A DNA stretch of 40,325 nucleotides. Source: Waddliaceae bacterium (GTDB taxonomy: Bacteria; Chlamydiota; Chlamydiia; Chlamydiales; GCA-2709385). Shown piece by piece: positions 31,285 to 40,298 of this stretch. The stretch lies in NCBI GenBank assembly GCA_002709385.1, contig PAQS01000020.1, positions 1-40,325 on the forward strand, read 5' to 3'. Each line of letters begins with the position of its first letter. Positions within the stretch are counted from its first letter, which is position 1. Both the position numbers and the translations under genes were made by a program. The notes beneath the pieces were generated by a model. The model made no database searches, was not told where the DNA came from, and worked only from the letters and a program-made list of their open reading frames with translations.

Positions 31285-34200
31285 TTATATGCTTAGTTCT
31301 TTTAGCATCTGCCGAGCTTGCAATCTCGTTGATACGATAAAGGTGTTATTACCTTCTAAATCAGCTAGCTCTTGTAAGATACTGCGAGCTTCTTTTCCTA
31401 ACTTTTCTGATGCAAGTTCCATAGATTTTTGTTCATCAGCATCTTCTAAAAACAAACTATCGTTAAGCATGTTTTCTGAAATACGGGTAAGAGCTTTTGC
31501 TAGGCTAAGTTTTGCGCGGTACTTGCTGTCACCGTCAGCCATAACAAAGTATTGCGTTTGTTCCTCTCGAAGAAGATAACGAAAATATGTTTCAGCTTTG
31601 GTCCAGTCGTGGCGAAACTCAGCAGTTTGTGCAGCCAATCCTATCATTTGCCAGATGGTATCTGGGTGTACGATACGATTGATATTGGCTTCCATTTTTT
31701 CGAGGTAAGAATCCACAATTTCTAAAATTTCTTGGTAGCTTTGATAGCGATCTACATGCGAAAGAAGAGAAACGCGATAAAGGTCTACTTCTTCTAAAAT
31801 CCCAGCATGGGGACTAACCTTGATAAAAAGATCATCCATCCCTGTTTCACGCATTTCCCACTCTAACCAGTATAGTAGTTCTTTGTTGAAATTGACTAAA
31901 TACTCAGGTTCAACCTGTATTGAGAGAATACTCTCAAGATAGTTAGGACTTGCTATAAACTGTTGTTTTTCTTTTTCCTTTATAGGAATTCTCATAACGT
32001 AGGCGAGTGCAAAGTCTCCCAATAGTTTATCTTCAAGACTCCCTCTACTGAAAATTTGTTGGAACTTACCAATAAGTTTTTCGGGAGCATATTGGCGCAT
32101 TTCAAGAAAAATAGAGCGAATACGTTGTAAGGTATCGTAACGTAAAACTTTTTGGCGCCCCGCTGCACGATCAATATCTCGTTGAATTTGAATACGTTCT
32201 TTTTCTATTAGTTCTGGTAATTTCATCGACTCAGCTTGATGAAATAGAGCAAGTTCTGCAGCCAATAAAGCGTATTTTTCTTCCTGCTTCTCATTTTCTT
32301 CTAGGATAGAATCGATTTCTTTAATAATTTCTTCTGTATTAGGAGTTTCTCCAGAATCATTTTGAACGTAAAGTTTATGTCGATAATCAGCAAAACTATC
32401 GAAAAGAAGAGCAAGAGATCGTGTTTTGAGTTGGCCCCACTTGGATTCCAACAAGTGTAAATTCCGATAGTCTAAATACTCTCTTCTTTCAAGACCGCGT
32501 AGAAGCCGGTCTTCTTTCCAAGGGATTAAACGAAATAGTATCTCTGCGTTTGCAAAGTATTCTTGAGCTTCCGAATATTTTCTAAGAAGAAGTAGAGAAT
32601 CTGCAATTTCATAGTTAGCTTGGGCAAGTGGACGAATACTATCTCTAAAATCACTTTCTAATTTAAGCATCCCTATTTCGTTTTGAAGATAGAGCTCTTT
32701 ACCGGTAAATATTTCTTCAGGAGCAATTTTGAATACTTTTTTGAAAACGCTAATGCTATCCGTAATATTTCCTATTTTACGCTTTACTATTCCAAGGTCT
32801 ATGGTTAGCTGAGGATAGAAAAAAGGCGCATTTTTGATGTTTTGTTCCTCTTTATCTTTTTCGTTTTCTATTTCACTTAAAACAACGTGAGCAAGCATCC
32901 ATTGTTTATTATCCATTAGAGTATTTGCATAAGCGATTTTAGAATGAATGAGAGTAGCAAAGTCACTGGCATGAGTTTGAGCCTTTAGGAAAGCTGTTGA
33001 AGCCGCATTGTAATCGCGATTAGCAAGATGTACCTTTCCAATTTCAAACTGTAAGTAGGCGTATCCTGGATCTAATTCACCTGGAAGATCACTACGTTCT
33101 GTAAGGTCTTCTTGCTTAAACGATCCACCATCATGGCCTGGATCAGGTAGAATAGCTATAAGGTCATTTCGAGCTTGTAATGTTTTTCCTAGGCTTGTAT
33201 GCAAACGTGCTCTTTGTAGATATGCAGCATTTCTATATGGAGAATAATATTGAGTTGTAATGAGTTGGCTGAAGTAGGAAATTGCTTTGTTAGCAAAGCG
33301 TTCACTATCTTTTCGTTTTTGTGCTTCATCTTTATTGAAGTTACTGATTGTGTTTCTACTGCTATTTAGAGCTGCTGTAGCCAAAGCTTGGTAAGAGCGT
33401 CCCATACGATAAAGAACTTCGTGGGCAAGAGGCTTTGTTGCAAGAAGAGAAGAGAACACTTTATATGTAGGACTATTTGAAGGAAATTCATCTAGAAGCA
33501 TAGGTTGCGTTAAATCGTCTACACTTACTCTATTGTATTTTAAATCCTTATCTGGAACTCCGCGAACATGTTCAGAAATAATACTTCTGTAATATGAGAT
33601 AGCCTGTTGGTGTTCATTTTGTAGATTAGAAATGATTCCTAAATACACTCTAGCATCATCAATAAGCCCTACAGGATAGCGTTGACGATAAGGAAATTCT
33701 TGTGATCCCATTCTTGTTTCAGTCAAATATGCACTATTTTCATTATTTCCATAAGTGTAAGGAAGAGAAAAATCTAAAAAACCTAAAAACGCACTGGTTG
33801 CAAGATCAAGCTCTACTCTAGCTTGTTTATTATCTTCAGCTTTCATATTAAGTGTTCTGATATACCGTAAGGCTCTTTGTGTATGAATTTCTCCACTGAT
33901 ATAGCGAGATTTTGCTAGAAAAATCTTTATATCTTCAATTTCATGACGATTTTGAAAATTTGATGTTTGGGTTGTGGCTTCCTCGCGATCTAAAAGGGTG
34001 TATTTTGGAAGATCCTGTTTAAAAATCTGTAAAGCAGTGCGTTCTAGATGGTTGATCCATGAATGAAAATTAGCTGAATTTTGGTCTGCTTTTCTTTTAT
34101 CTCCAAACATACTGTCAGAGTAAATAAATTCTGTATCGTATTCTTTATAGATCGGTTTTCCAACTTTTTCTTCTTCAGATAAAGTAATAGGATCTATTGT

Positions 34201-37200
34201 TTGTTGTCCTGTAAGAACATCAAAGTGCTTTGTTTTACTTTGCTCGTAGTAGGTCTGTCCAATCCACCATAAGGCTTTAGCTTTATAGTAATACTCTTTT
34301 AGTTTCTTTCGATAGAGGCTTTCAATATGATCGATTTTATTTTTTTGCGTAGCAATGATGTTATCGATACTATCTAGATCATCCATACTAAATTTAGTAA
34401 GAACTCGGCGTACATTTTGCACAGACTTTAGCATTTGACCAGATGCTTTTTTAAGCTCTTCATCCATAGCGAGCATTTGCTCATTGATTGCGTAAAGCTG
34501 TTTTTCACGTTGTTCTTGGGCTGGAGCAAGTTCTTTTCGAAATTTCTGCGCCTTTTCTAGGTTAGATTCGTACTGTCTTGCTAGTGCTTGCAATGTTTGG
34601 TCGACTTTAGAAAGCTCTTCACTAAGATGTCTCAGATATTGCTCAAGATCACTAATTCTAAGAACTAAAGTATCTAAATTCGTTTGATTTTGGGATTTAA
34701 TTGCAAGTAAACGCTCTTGATCAAGAACCTCTTTTTCTTGGAAAGCACGTTTAATTTGATCAACAAGATCTTTTCGTTTTTCAAAGACATTTTGATACTC
34801 ATTTATGCTTAAGCCCATATCTTGTTCTAGCTGGTAGATATCGACAGTATCGAGATGGTATCCTCGAGTAACACCGCTAATACCAGTAGATTCAAACTTT
34901 GCATCGAGGTTTTTTTCTAAGTTTTCAAGGTTCCTTTGTCCTAATCGCAACCTATTTTGTGCTCGAATCAAATTTTTCATGTACCGTTGTAGGTTATTTG
35001 ATTGAAGCTCACTAAGTTCTTCTGAACTAGCCAGAGAAGCAGATATCAGTTGTAGCTGTTTAAGAATATGCTGCTCATTTACTTGAATATCCTCTTGTAA
35101 ATCCTTTCTTTCCCATACCCAGTTATACTTCTTCATGTATTCTTGTTGTTTTACAATAAAGTTTTGCAATTGGGTAATAGGACTTTCATAGTCTTTATCA
35201 TCAACAGGTTGGTAAAAAATATCAGAAGAATAAATATTCAAGCGTTCTTGAGTAGCCTGCTCTTTTTGTAATAAGATACTTAGCTGTGCATGTTCTTGAG
35301 CAATTTCTTGGTTAAGCCTAGCTATTTCTTCTTTTAAAAGTTCAGCTTGTTGATTTTCACTAGGTTGACGTAAAAGTAAAGATTTACGACGTTCTGTTTT
35401 TTCGTAGAGAGTACCAGGAACACTATTAGAGCCAATAATTTGCAGTATTTTTCTTTGAATTTCTCCTAGTTCGTTTTGCGTTTCTAAAGCCCGTTTTTCA
35501 GCTTTAGCAAGCTCAGCAATAACTGCGTGAATAGGATGAATAAATTCATCTAGTTTCTTGATCGCCGCATACTGTCTGTCCTGCAACATGCCTATTTGCA
35601 TTTCTACAGACTCTCGCTCATCTCCTGAGAGGGTTTCAAGCTTTTCAGTAAGAGTATCAATATCTCCCTTTAAGATTTTACTGCTTTCGTGAAGTTCTTG
35701 AAGTTCTAAATTCTCATTTTTTTCTTTCAGTACTTCGAGTAAAGTGAGGTAGTGTGTTTGGAGCCTTAAGTGTTCTTTTAGCTCTTGAATTGTTGGTCCT
35801 TCTATGTTGACTATTCGATTTTCTTGCTCAGAAATACCATTTTGTAAAAGTTCTAACTGTTCACTGATTTGAGTTTTTTGTTGAACAAGATAGCCTCCTA
35901 GACGCTGAATTTTTGTTTGAACAGAAGAAAGTAGTCTTTCAAATTCTCTAATTTTTAAATTACTTTGAGTTTGTTTATTTCTAATGTGTTCCTCTCGTTC
36001 TTGGACTCTTGTAATTTTCTCAATATCAATTGATCGCTCACGCTCGAGCTGCTTGATATCTCCTTGTATTGAGTGAAGTGTTGCTCTTTGTGTGTTGTAC
36101 TCATGAGTATATTGCTTCACTTTTTCTCGGTACTGACTTGCCATAAACAACAAATGTTGATGTAACTCTTTTATCGTTGCTGGAGATCTTCCTGTGTTAA
36201 TCTCATCGATTCTTTGGTGAATTCTTTCTATTTCGTTTTTAGCGAGATCAGGTAATTGAAGAATTTCTTCGTAATATTCTATAAGATTACTTTCTTGTTT
36301 TGGAGGGAGTTGATTGTGGATACGCGTTCCGTCTGACAAAACAAATTGTTGTGAAAATACTTCAGGAAAAGTTGTATCTAAAATATCTCGATTAATAAAA
36401 GCAGACTCTTCATCACTCAAAGCTGTTAATTCGCTTTTGTTTAGAAGAACTTGTGCTCTATCGTGTAGATGTTCGTTATCGATTTCTATTTTTTGGAAGA
36501 AACCTTTCTGAGAAATAATTGAATTAAGTGCAGCAATAGTATCTTTCTTTATTTTTTCTGAGATATCTTGCTTATTCTCTCTTGAAATCCATGCTCGAGT
36601 TTGTACAGGCAATTTTTCCCAAACAGCTTTTTGTATCGAATTCGATGGATAGCGTGCATAGGCAGTGAATAAGTCACGAAGAGCATTCCAACTAATATTT
36701 TTATCTTCGATAGCGAAAAGAGGGAAATGAGGTAAAGCCAATGGAGCGGTAATGGCTTCTTCAATGACAATAAGGTCTTTTTCTAAAGACTCAATATTTT
36801 TTTGTTGTTTTGACTGTACACTTAATCTAGAACTTGATGAATAAATACTACTTGTACTGTTGGGAGTATAGTACATACGAGTGAGATAAGACCGAGCAAG
36901 ACGATAGTTTTTTTCTTGAAAAGCTGTTTCTGATAGAGCCTCTAAGCACTGCGCATATTCTTCCCACATAGGACCCATATCTTTCGTTTTTTTCCCCTGA
37001 AAAAAGCGACCATTTCGGGTATATCCTTCTACATACTTTCTTCCTATTTCGAAGCATCGTTTAGCTTTTCCTAAATCATCATGATAGCGAAACCACTTTC
37101 CCATTAAGAGAGCAGGTTTTACGATAGAGTAAGATTCTATCTCTTTCAGAGCCTCAATACTTGCTTCTAATTCTTGTATTTCAACAGGGTCAGGTTTTGT

Positions 37201-37773
37201 TTGAGACTTTTCTTTTCGAATTTTTTCTCTAAACCATGCTTTTTGTAAGAGGGGAATTTGCTTGATCAAATTATTAGAAAAGTACTCAAGTTCTTGAGAA
37301 CCTATAGCATCCATTTGTTCATCAAAGAAAGCTTGATCCATTTCATATTCAAAACGTAAGCCTCCTTCTAGTTCTAATCTAAGAAGGCCTTCAAGAGCAA
37401 AAATAAGAGAAAGATTCCGTTCTGGAATATAAGGAGCTTCTGGAATATTGGTAAGACGCAGAGAAGTCTTACCAATTTCACCCATCATAACTACTGCTTT
37501 ACGAAGTTCTTGGGAAGTAGCGGGCATTGTTTGAATGGAACGTGAATGTTCTTTAAATAAGAGGCTTATATATTCATAGTCAGCAAGTTTTTCTTGTAGT
37601 TTTTCTTCTTCTGTTTGTGTAACAAACATAAAAGTCCAACTGACAGCAAAGATAATAAATACACAAAAGCTACCAGCACCAATCCATAAGCGATTTCGCC
37701 TTGACTGGTCTTCATCGATGATTTCTCCGTACAAAATTTCAGTATCTTCGGAAGAATTGGGCTTTTTTGCCAT
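31285..37773 (-). CDS. Giant membrane-anchored coiled-coil/TPR protein (2162 residues)
   Basis: The largest gene of the window. The N-terminus is cytosolic (about 28 residues, ending with RRNR), followed by one membrane helix (IGAGSFCVFIIFAVSWTFMF, about 31-50), so the rest is probably periplasmic. Residues about 540-1150 are long coiled coils (examples: QLERERSIDIEKITRVQERE, LEKNLDAKFESTG). The C-terminal half carries repeated helix pairs of the TPR/SEL1 kind (YSPYRNAAYLQRARLHTSLG, PGYAYLQFEIGKVHLANRDY, SFRDSIRPLAQANYEIADSL). The length and architecture suggest a scaffold that spans the periplasm. It belongs to no family I can name. AAGGACC lies 10 bases before the ATG, and the FlgN-like gene follows at 9 bases. 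A LysM lipoprotein gene lies upstream on the same strand. Confidence 0.8.
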   Translation of the reverse strand: MAKKPNSSEDTEILYGEIIDEDQSRRNRLWIGAGSFCVFIIFAVSWTFMFVTQTEEEKLQEKLADYEYISLLFKEHSRSIQTMPATSQELRKAVVMMGEIGKTSLRLTNIPEAPYIPERNLSLIFALEGLLRLELEGGLRFEYEMDQAFFDEQMDAIGSQELEYFSNNLIKQIPLLQKAWFREKIRKEKSQTKPDPVEIQELEASIEALKEIESYSIVKPALLMGKWFRYHDDLGKAKRCFEIGRKYVEGYTRNGRFFQGKKTKDMGPMWEEYAQCLEALSETAFQEKNYRLARSYLTRMYYTPNSTSSIYSSSSRLSVQSKQQKNIESLEKDLIVIEEAITAPLALPHFPLFAIEDKNISWNALRDLFTAYARYPSNSIQKAVWEKLPVQTRAWISRENKQDISEKIKKDTIAALNSIISQKGFFQKIEIDNEHLHDRAQVLLNKSELTALSDEESAFINRDILDTTFPEVFSQQFVLSDGTRIHNQLPPKQESNLIEYYEEILQLPDLAKNEIERIHQRIDEINTGRSPATIKELHQHLLFMASQYREKVKQYTHEYNTQRATLHSIQGDIKQLERERSIDIEKITRVQEREEHIRNKQTQSNLKIREFERLLSSVQTKIQRLGGYLVQQKTQISEQLELLQNGISEQENRIVNIEGPTIQELKEHLRLQTHYLTLLEVLKEKNENLELQELHESSKILKGDIDTLTEKLETLSGDERESVEMQIGMLQDRQYAAIKKLDEFIHPIHAVIAELAKAEKRALETQNELGEIQRKILQIIGSNSVPGTLYEKTERRKSLLLRQPSENQQAELLKEEIARLNQEIAQEHAQLSILLQKEQATQERLNIYSSDIFYQPVDDKDYESPITQLQNFIVKQQEYMKKYNWVWERKDLQEDIQVNEQHILKQLQLISASLASSEELSELQSNNLQRYMKNLIRAQNRLRLGQRNLENLEKNLDAKFESTGISGVTRGYHLDTVDIYQLEQDMGLSINEYQNVFEKRKDLVDQIKRAFQEKEVLDQERLLAIKSQNQTNLDTLVLRISDLEQYLRHLSEELSKVDQTLQALARQYESNLEKAQKFRKELAPAQEQREKQLYAINEQMLAMDEELKKASGQMLKSVQNVRRVLTKFSMDDLDSIDNIIATQKNKIDHIESLYRKKLKEYYYKAKALWWIGQTYYEQSKTKHFDVLTGQQTIDPITLSEEEKVGKPIYKEYDTEFIYSDSMFGDKRKADQNSANFHSWINHLERTALQIFKQDLPKYTLLDREEATTQTSNFQNRHEIEDIKIFLAKSRYISGEIHTQRALRYIRTLNMKAEDNKQARVELDLATSAFLGFLDFSLPYTYGNNENSAYLTETRMGSQEFPYRQRYPVGLIDDARVYLGIISNLQNEHQQAISYYRSIISEHVRGVPDKDLKYNRVSVDDLTQPMLLDEFPSNSPTYKVFSSLLATKPLAHEVLYRMGRSYQALATAALNSSRNTISNFNKDEAQKRKDSERFANKAISYFSQLITTQYYSPYRNAAYLQRARLHTSLGKTLQARNDLIAILPDPGHDGGSFKQEDLTERSDLPGELDPGYAYLQFEIGKVHLANRDYNAASTAFLKAQTHASDFATLIHSKIAYANTLMDNKQWMLAHVVLSEIENEKDKEEQNIKNAPFFYPQLTIDLGIVKRKIGNITDSISVFKKVFKIAPEEIFTGKELYLQNEIGMLKLESDFRDSIRPLAQANYEIADSLLLLRKYSEAQEYFANAEILFRLIPWKEDRLLRGLERREYLDYRNLHLLESKWGQLKTRSLALLFDSFADYRHKLYVQNDSGETPNTEEIIKEIDSILEENEKQEEKYALLAAELALFHQAESMKLPELIEKERIQIQRDIDRAAGRQKVLRYDTLQRIRSIFLEMRQYAPEKLIGKFQQIFSRGSLEDKLLGDFALAYVMRIPIKEKEKQQFIASPNYLESILSIQVEPEYLVNFNKELLYWLEWEMRETGMDDLFIKVSPHAGILEEVDLYRVSLLSHVDRYQSYQEILEIVDSYLEKMEANINRIVHPDTIWQMIGLAAQTAEFRHDWTKAETYFRYLLREEQTQYFVMADGDSKYRAKLSLAKALTRISENMLNDSLFLEDADEQKSMELASEKLGKEARSILQELADLEGNNTFIVSTRLQARQMLKELSI

Positions 37774-37805
37774 TGTGCAGGGTCCTTGATCATATAAACA
37801 TTACT

Positions 37806-37836
37806 AACCCTATTAATAACGCTTAATAGGGTTTTT
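37806..37836. terminator. Hairpin between the LysM lipoprotein and giant genes
   Basis: An 11-bp perfect stem AACCCTATTAA / TTAATAGGGTT (37806-37816 with 37823-37833) and a 6-base loop; a T run follows on the plus strand only. On the minus strand, where both neighbouring genes lie, there is no T run, so termination there is doubtful. It may instead shape the giant gene's leader. Confidence 0.5.
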
Positions 37837-37913
37837 GTGTAGAACGTATATTGATAAAACTTAGACCGTGATTTAATTGATCAATCAGGCAAAGTTTGGT
37901 ATTTTTGTAGATG

Positions 37914-38594
37914 CTAAATAACAGTTCTTAACTTGTTTATGTATGCATCTACAACCTGTTGTTTCTTTTCCTTTGCGAACTCATCAAAGAGAATGAGGGC
38001 AACACCTGCTAAAATATCATCGGGATGACGCACCCATCCTCGGTTCCAAATCATGATATCTCTCTGTTTTGAGGCAGTTCCGTAGTAGCGCATAGATAGT
38101 GAAAACAAGGTTTCTCCTTTTTCGACGATATGAATACGGAAACTAGGAGGAGACATCGCTTCTACTTTGTTTAACGCAGGTTTTTTTTCGCTTGGAGTGT
38201 TGCGATGGATCATACTTTTGAGATCAGCATTTCGCTGAACCATTCCTTGGATAGACTGAATCAAAGCTTCGTTTTCTGTATTGAGGCCATTTAGCTTTGC
38301 TTCAAGAGTTTCAATTTTTTCTTGTTTGTGTTCCATGAGGTCTTGGATACGTTGATGCCATTCATCGATTGTTTCATAAGGTTGTCGTAACCATTCAGGA
38401 TGTTCATCTTGAGTAAGATCTACAGTGAGTTGTTCACTTGTTGTTTCATTCCAAGATCCACGGTCATTGAGCCTTTCTTTGTGTTCTGCTTTTTGTTGTA
38501 AGTATGCTCGCTGAGCGTAGTTAGGGTGTTTAGCAGACTGGCAAGCGCTAAAAAGTAATACAATGAAAAAAAGAAACAGTTTTTTGTAAATCAT
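37914..38594 (-). CDS. LysM-domain lipoprotein
   Basis: A 226-residue lipoprotein with a short basic leader, hydrophobic core and lipobox FSAC (Cys18). A coiled-coil middle (about 85-130, EKIETLEAKLNGLNTENEAL) leads to a C-terminal LysM domain (about 153-203) with HIVEKGETLFSLSMRYYG, RDIMIWNRGWVR and a final HPDDILAGVALILF. LysM binds glycan chains of peptidoglycan; in chlamydiae with little peptidoglycan it may act at the division septum. Its position beside the giant periplasmic protein suggests a joint cell-envelope function. The ribosome binding site is weak. Confidence 0.85.
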   Translation of the reverse strand: MIYKKLFLFFIVLLFSACQSAKHPNYAQRAYLQQKAEHKERLNDRGSWNETTSEQLTVDLTQDEHPEWLRQPYETIDEWHQRIQDLMEHKQEKIETLEAKLNGLNTENEALIQSIQGMVQRNADLKSMIHRNTPSEKKPALNKVEAMSPPSFRIHIVEKGETLFSLSMRYYGTASKQRDIMIWNRGWVRHPDDILAGVALILFDEFAKEKKQQVVDAYINKLRTVI

Positions 38595-38666
38595 AGATCA
38601 GCACCATTGTTCAAGATTCTTTTATCCTAAATGAAGATGCTGCCTTTGTGCAAAGATTTTTCTATC

Positions 38667-38695
38667 TTGCAGAGTTGTACAGATTAACCTATGAT
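38667..38695 (+). promoter_or_regulatory. Sigma-70-type promoter for the TrpR-family gene
   Basis: TTGCAG (38667-38672), a 17-base spacer and TATGAT (38690-38695), giving a leader of about 76 bases before the ATG at 38778. Confidence 0.5.
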
Positions 38696-38777
38696 TTAGT
38701 AGAAAATTTACGCATTTTTCTTAGTTGTTTTATCTTTACAACTGTGTTTATTAGCCATATGTGTTTTGGGGGAACTA

Positions 38778-39071
38778 ATGTCGCGTTCGGAAGAGCAAAA
38801 AAATTGGAAGGCTCTAGTTGAGTTATTTTCAGAGGTCCATGACCCCGATCGTATGGCTTCTTTATTAGAATTTTTTCTGACTTTGAATGAGAAATCTTTT
38901 CTTATTGATCGTTATCGTTTAGTTCGTGAGCTTTTTCAGGCAAAAAAATCACAAAGAGAGATTGCAGAAGAGCTTAAAATTAGTATTTCTAAGATTACAG
39001 CAGGTTCAAATGCCATTAAGCGTTGTCCTGATGAATTGAAAGAGTTTTTGACTGGGTATTTTAATTCTTAA
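38778..39071 (+). CDS. TrpR-family transcriptional regulator
   Basis: A 97-residue all-helical DNA-binding protein. It matches the Trp repressor along its length: LVELFSEVHDPDRMASLLEF, an aligned LIDRYRLVRELFQAKKSQRE region, the helix-turn-helix SQREIAEELKISISKITAGS, and NAIKRCPDELKEFL. TrpR binds tryptophan as co-repressor; relatives (YerC type) bind other ligands. GGGGGA lies 6 bases before the ATG at 38778. No trp genes are nearby, so the ligand and regulon cannot be inferred. A promoter with good spacing lies upstream. Confidence 0.85.
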   Translation: MSRSEEQKNWKALVELFSEVHDPDRMASLLEFFLTLNEKSFLIDRYRLVRELFQAKKSQREIAEELKISISKITAGSNAIKRCPDELKEFLTGYFNS

Positions 39072-39166
39072 AGTTTTGCCATAATCGACCCAAAACCGTT
39101 GAAGCAGAATTTAAAAACACAACGCACTGTCTATCATTACTTTTAGAGCATATTAACGATAGTAGA

Positions 39167-39184
39167 CCACGGTAGTGGCAAGAC
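39167..39184. repeat. Left inverted repeat of mobile unit
   Basis: CCACGGTAGTGGCAAGAC, the exact reverse complement of 40169-40186. It contains its own small hairpin (CCAC/GTGG, loop GGTA). A GTAG tetranucleotide stands just before it (39162-39165), a hallmark of REP elements next to their hairpins. Confidence 0.85.
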
Positions 39185-39282
39185 CTCAAATACCTTAATT
39201 CTATTTTGAATCAGTCTTCTTGAGTTGAATGAATAAAATTGATATTCCGAAGACAATCAAAGAATAAAACTGAGGTAGCGCT

Positions 39283-39627
39283 ATGTATATTGATGGTTTT
39301 GTAACACCCGTACCTAAAGTAAACAAAGAAAAATATATCGAACATTTGAAGAAAGCGTGGCCTTTTATGAAAGAGTTTGGTGTAAGTCGTATGGTTGAGA
39401 CTTGGCAAGATGATGTTCCAAGAGGAAAAAAAACAGATTTCTTCCGTGCTGTAGATGCTAATGAAGACGAAGCTGTTTTATTTAGTTGGTTTGAGTGGCC
39501 TTCTAAAGAAATTAGGGACGAAGGCATAAAAAAAATGATGGCAGACCCTCGAATGGAGGAGTTTGACATGCCTTTTGATGGAACAAGAATGATATTTGGT
39601 GGTTTTGAACCGATTTTTGAGAGTTAG
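39283..39627 (+). CDS. DUF1428 (YbaA-like) protein
   Basis: A 114-residue protein of the DUF1428 family, a ferredoxin-like dimer of unknown activity. It opens with MYIDGFVTPVPKVNKEKYIE, has ETWQDDVPRGKKTDFFRAVD, the acidic EDEAVLFSWFEWPSKEIRDEG and the typical end FDGTRMIFGGFEPI. GAGGT lies 6 bases before the ATG. It lies inside the inverted-repeat unit, so it was probably gained laterally. It is full length and looks intact. Confidence 0.9.
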   Translation: MYIDGFVTPVPKVNKEKYIEHLKKAWPFMKEFGVSRMVETWQDDVPRGKKTDFFRAVDANEDEAVLFSWFEWPSKEIRDEGIKKMMADPRMEEFDMPFDGTRMIFGGFEPIFES

Positions 39628-39646
39628 TTAAAAAGAATGGAGAGTT

Positions 39647-40099
39647 TTATCCCAAAACAAAGCGTTCATCAAAATCGATGTTTTGCATATTGAGTAGTTC
39701 GATGAATTCATCATCATAGCTTTTATGTTTGTGGTGATGCTCTTGATTGGCAATATAAGAAATGACTGATTGTACATTAGAATAGCCAACAGAAAATGCT
39801 CCATAGCCTTCTTGCCAAGAAAAGTTAGTAAATCGTTCTAAATTGTCACGTATCCACTTACTTGAAGCACCTTTTACTGTGCGAATAAGTTCAGAAATAA
39901 CGGTTGATGGTTTTAGGCAAGCTAAGATGTGTATGTGATCAGGCATACCATTGATTATGATTACCTTTCCTCCTTCGTTTTCAAATAACTTTCTTATGAG
40001 TGCATAGATACGATTTTTCAATGCAGGTTCAATCCATAAAGCTCGTTGTTTAGTAGACCAAACAAAATGGACTAAGAGTTTTGAGTATGTATGTGTCAT
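39647..40099 (-). CDS. IS200-like (REP-associated) tyrosine transposase
   Basis: A 150-residue HUH/Y1 transposase (Transposase_17 family). The metal-binding pair is in PDHIHIL (His55, His57), and the catalytic Tyr115 is in SVISYIANQEHHHK. Other family features are LLVHFVWSTKQR at the start and FSWQEGYGAFSVGYSNV. These enzymes cut and join single-stranded DNA at hairpins. AGGTAA precedes the ATG. No tnpB is present. It is apparently intact. Surrounding hairpins and the 18-bp inverted ends fit a RAYT-type element. Confidence 0.92.
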   Translation of the reverse strand: MTHTYSKLLVHFVWSTKQRALWIEPALKNRIYALIRKLFENEGGKVIIINGMPDHIHILACLKPSTVISELIRTVKGASSKWIRDNLERFTNFSWQEGYGAFSVGYSNVQSVISYIANQEHHHKHKSYDDEFIELLNMQNIDFDERFVLG

Positions 40100-40168
40100 A
40101 TTTACCTCAGCTGGATAAAGTTGGGGAGTCTATGACAAATATAGGTTGAAGATCTAGTTTTTTTTATA

Positions 40169-40186
40169 GTCTTGCCACTACCGTGG
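40169..40186. repeat. Right inverted repeat of mobile unit
   Basis: GTCTTGCCACTACCGTGG, the exact reverse complement of the copy at 39167-39184, 70 bases upstream of the transposase start. Confidence 0.85.
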
Positions 40187-40212
40187 CGTCGTCTTTTTTT
40201 TACATTTACCCC

Positions 40213-40224
40213 GGGCTGAAGCCC
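40213..40224. repeat. GGGC hairpin outside the right end
   Basis: GGGCTGAAGCCC, four to five paired bases around a tiny loop, inside a GC-rich stretch that differs from the surrounding AT-rich DNA. Its position just outside the right inverted end suggests a further REP-like hairpin. Confidence 0.5.
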
Positions 40225-40277
40225 TTGTCATTACCCAAATTTCTTTAGCTATTAATCCGAGATCTGTAGTAAACCCA

Positions 40278-40298
40278 TTGATTTCAATATGAAATCAA
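40278..40298. repeat. Perfect 9-bp dyad near window end
   Basis: TTGATTTCA / TGAAATCAA (40278-40286 with 40290-40298) around a 3-base loop. The context is cut by the window end, so a role as operator or hairpin cannot be judged. Confidence 0.5.

Larger units (their letters stand above)
39167..40186. mobile_element. IS200/REP-type unit with DUF1428 passenger, 18-bp inverted ends
   Basis: A segment of about 1.02 kb bounded by perfect 18-bp inverted repeats, each with an internal hairpin. It holds a DUF1428 gene (+) and an IS200-like tyrosine transposase gene (-) in convergent orientation. IS200/IS605 elements usually lack inverted ends but use terminal hairpins, and REP-associated transposases (RAYTs) are flanked by inverted REP hairpins; this arrangement resembles the latter. 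Whether the unit moves as a whole is inference. Confidence 0.6.
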
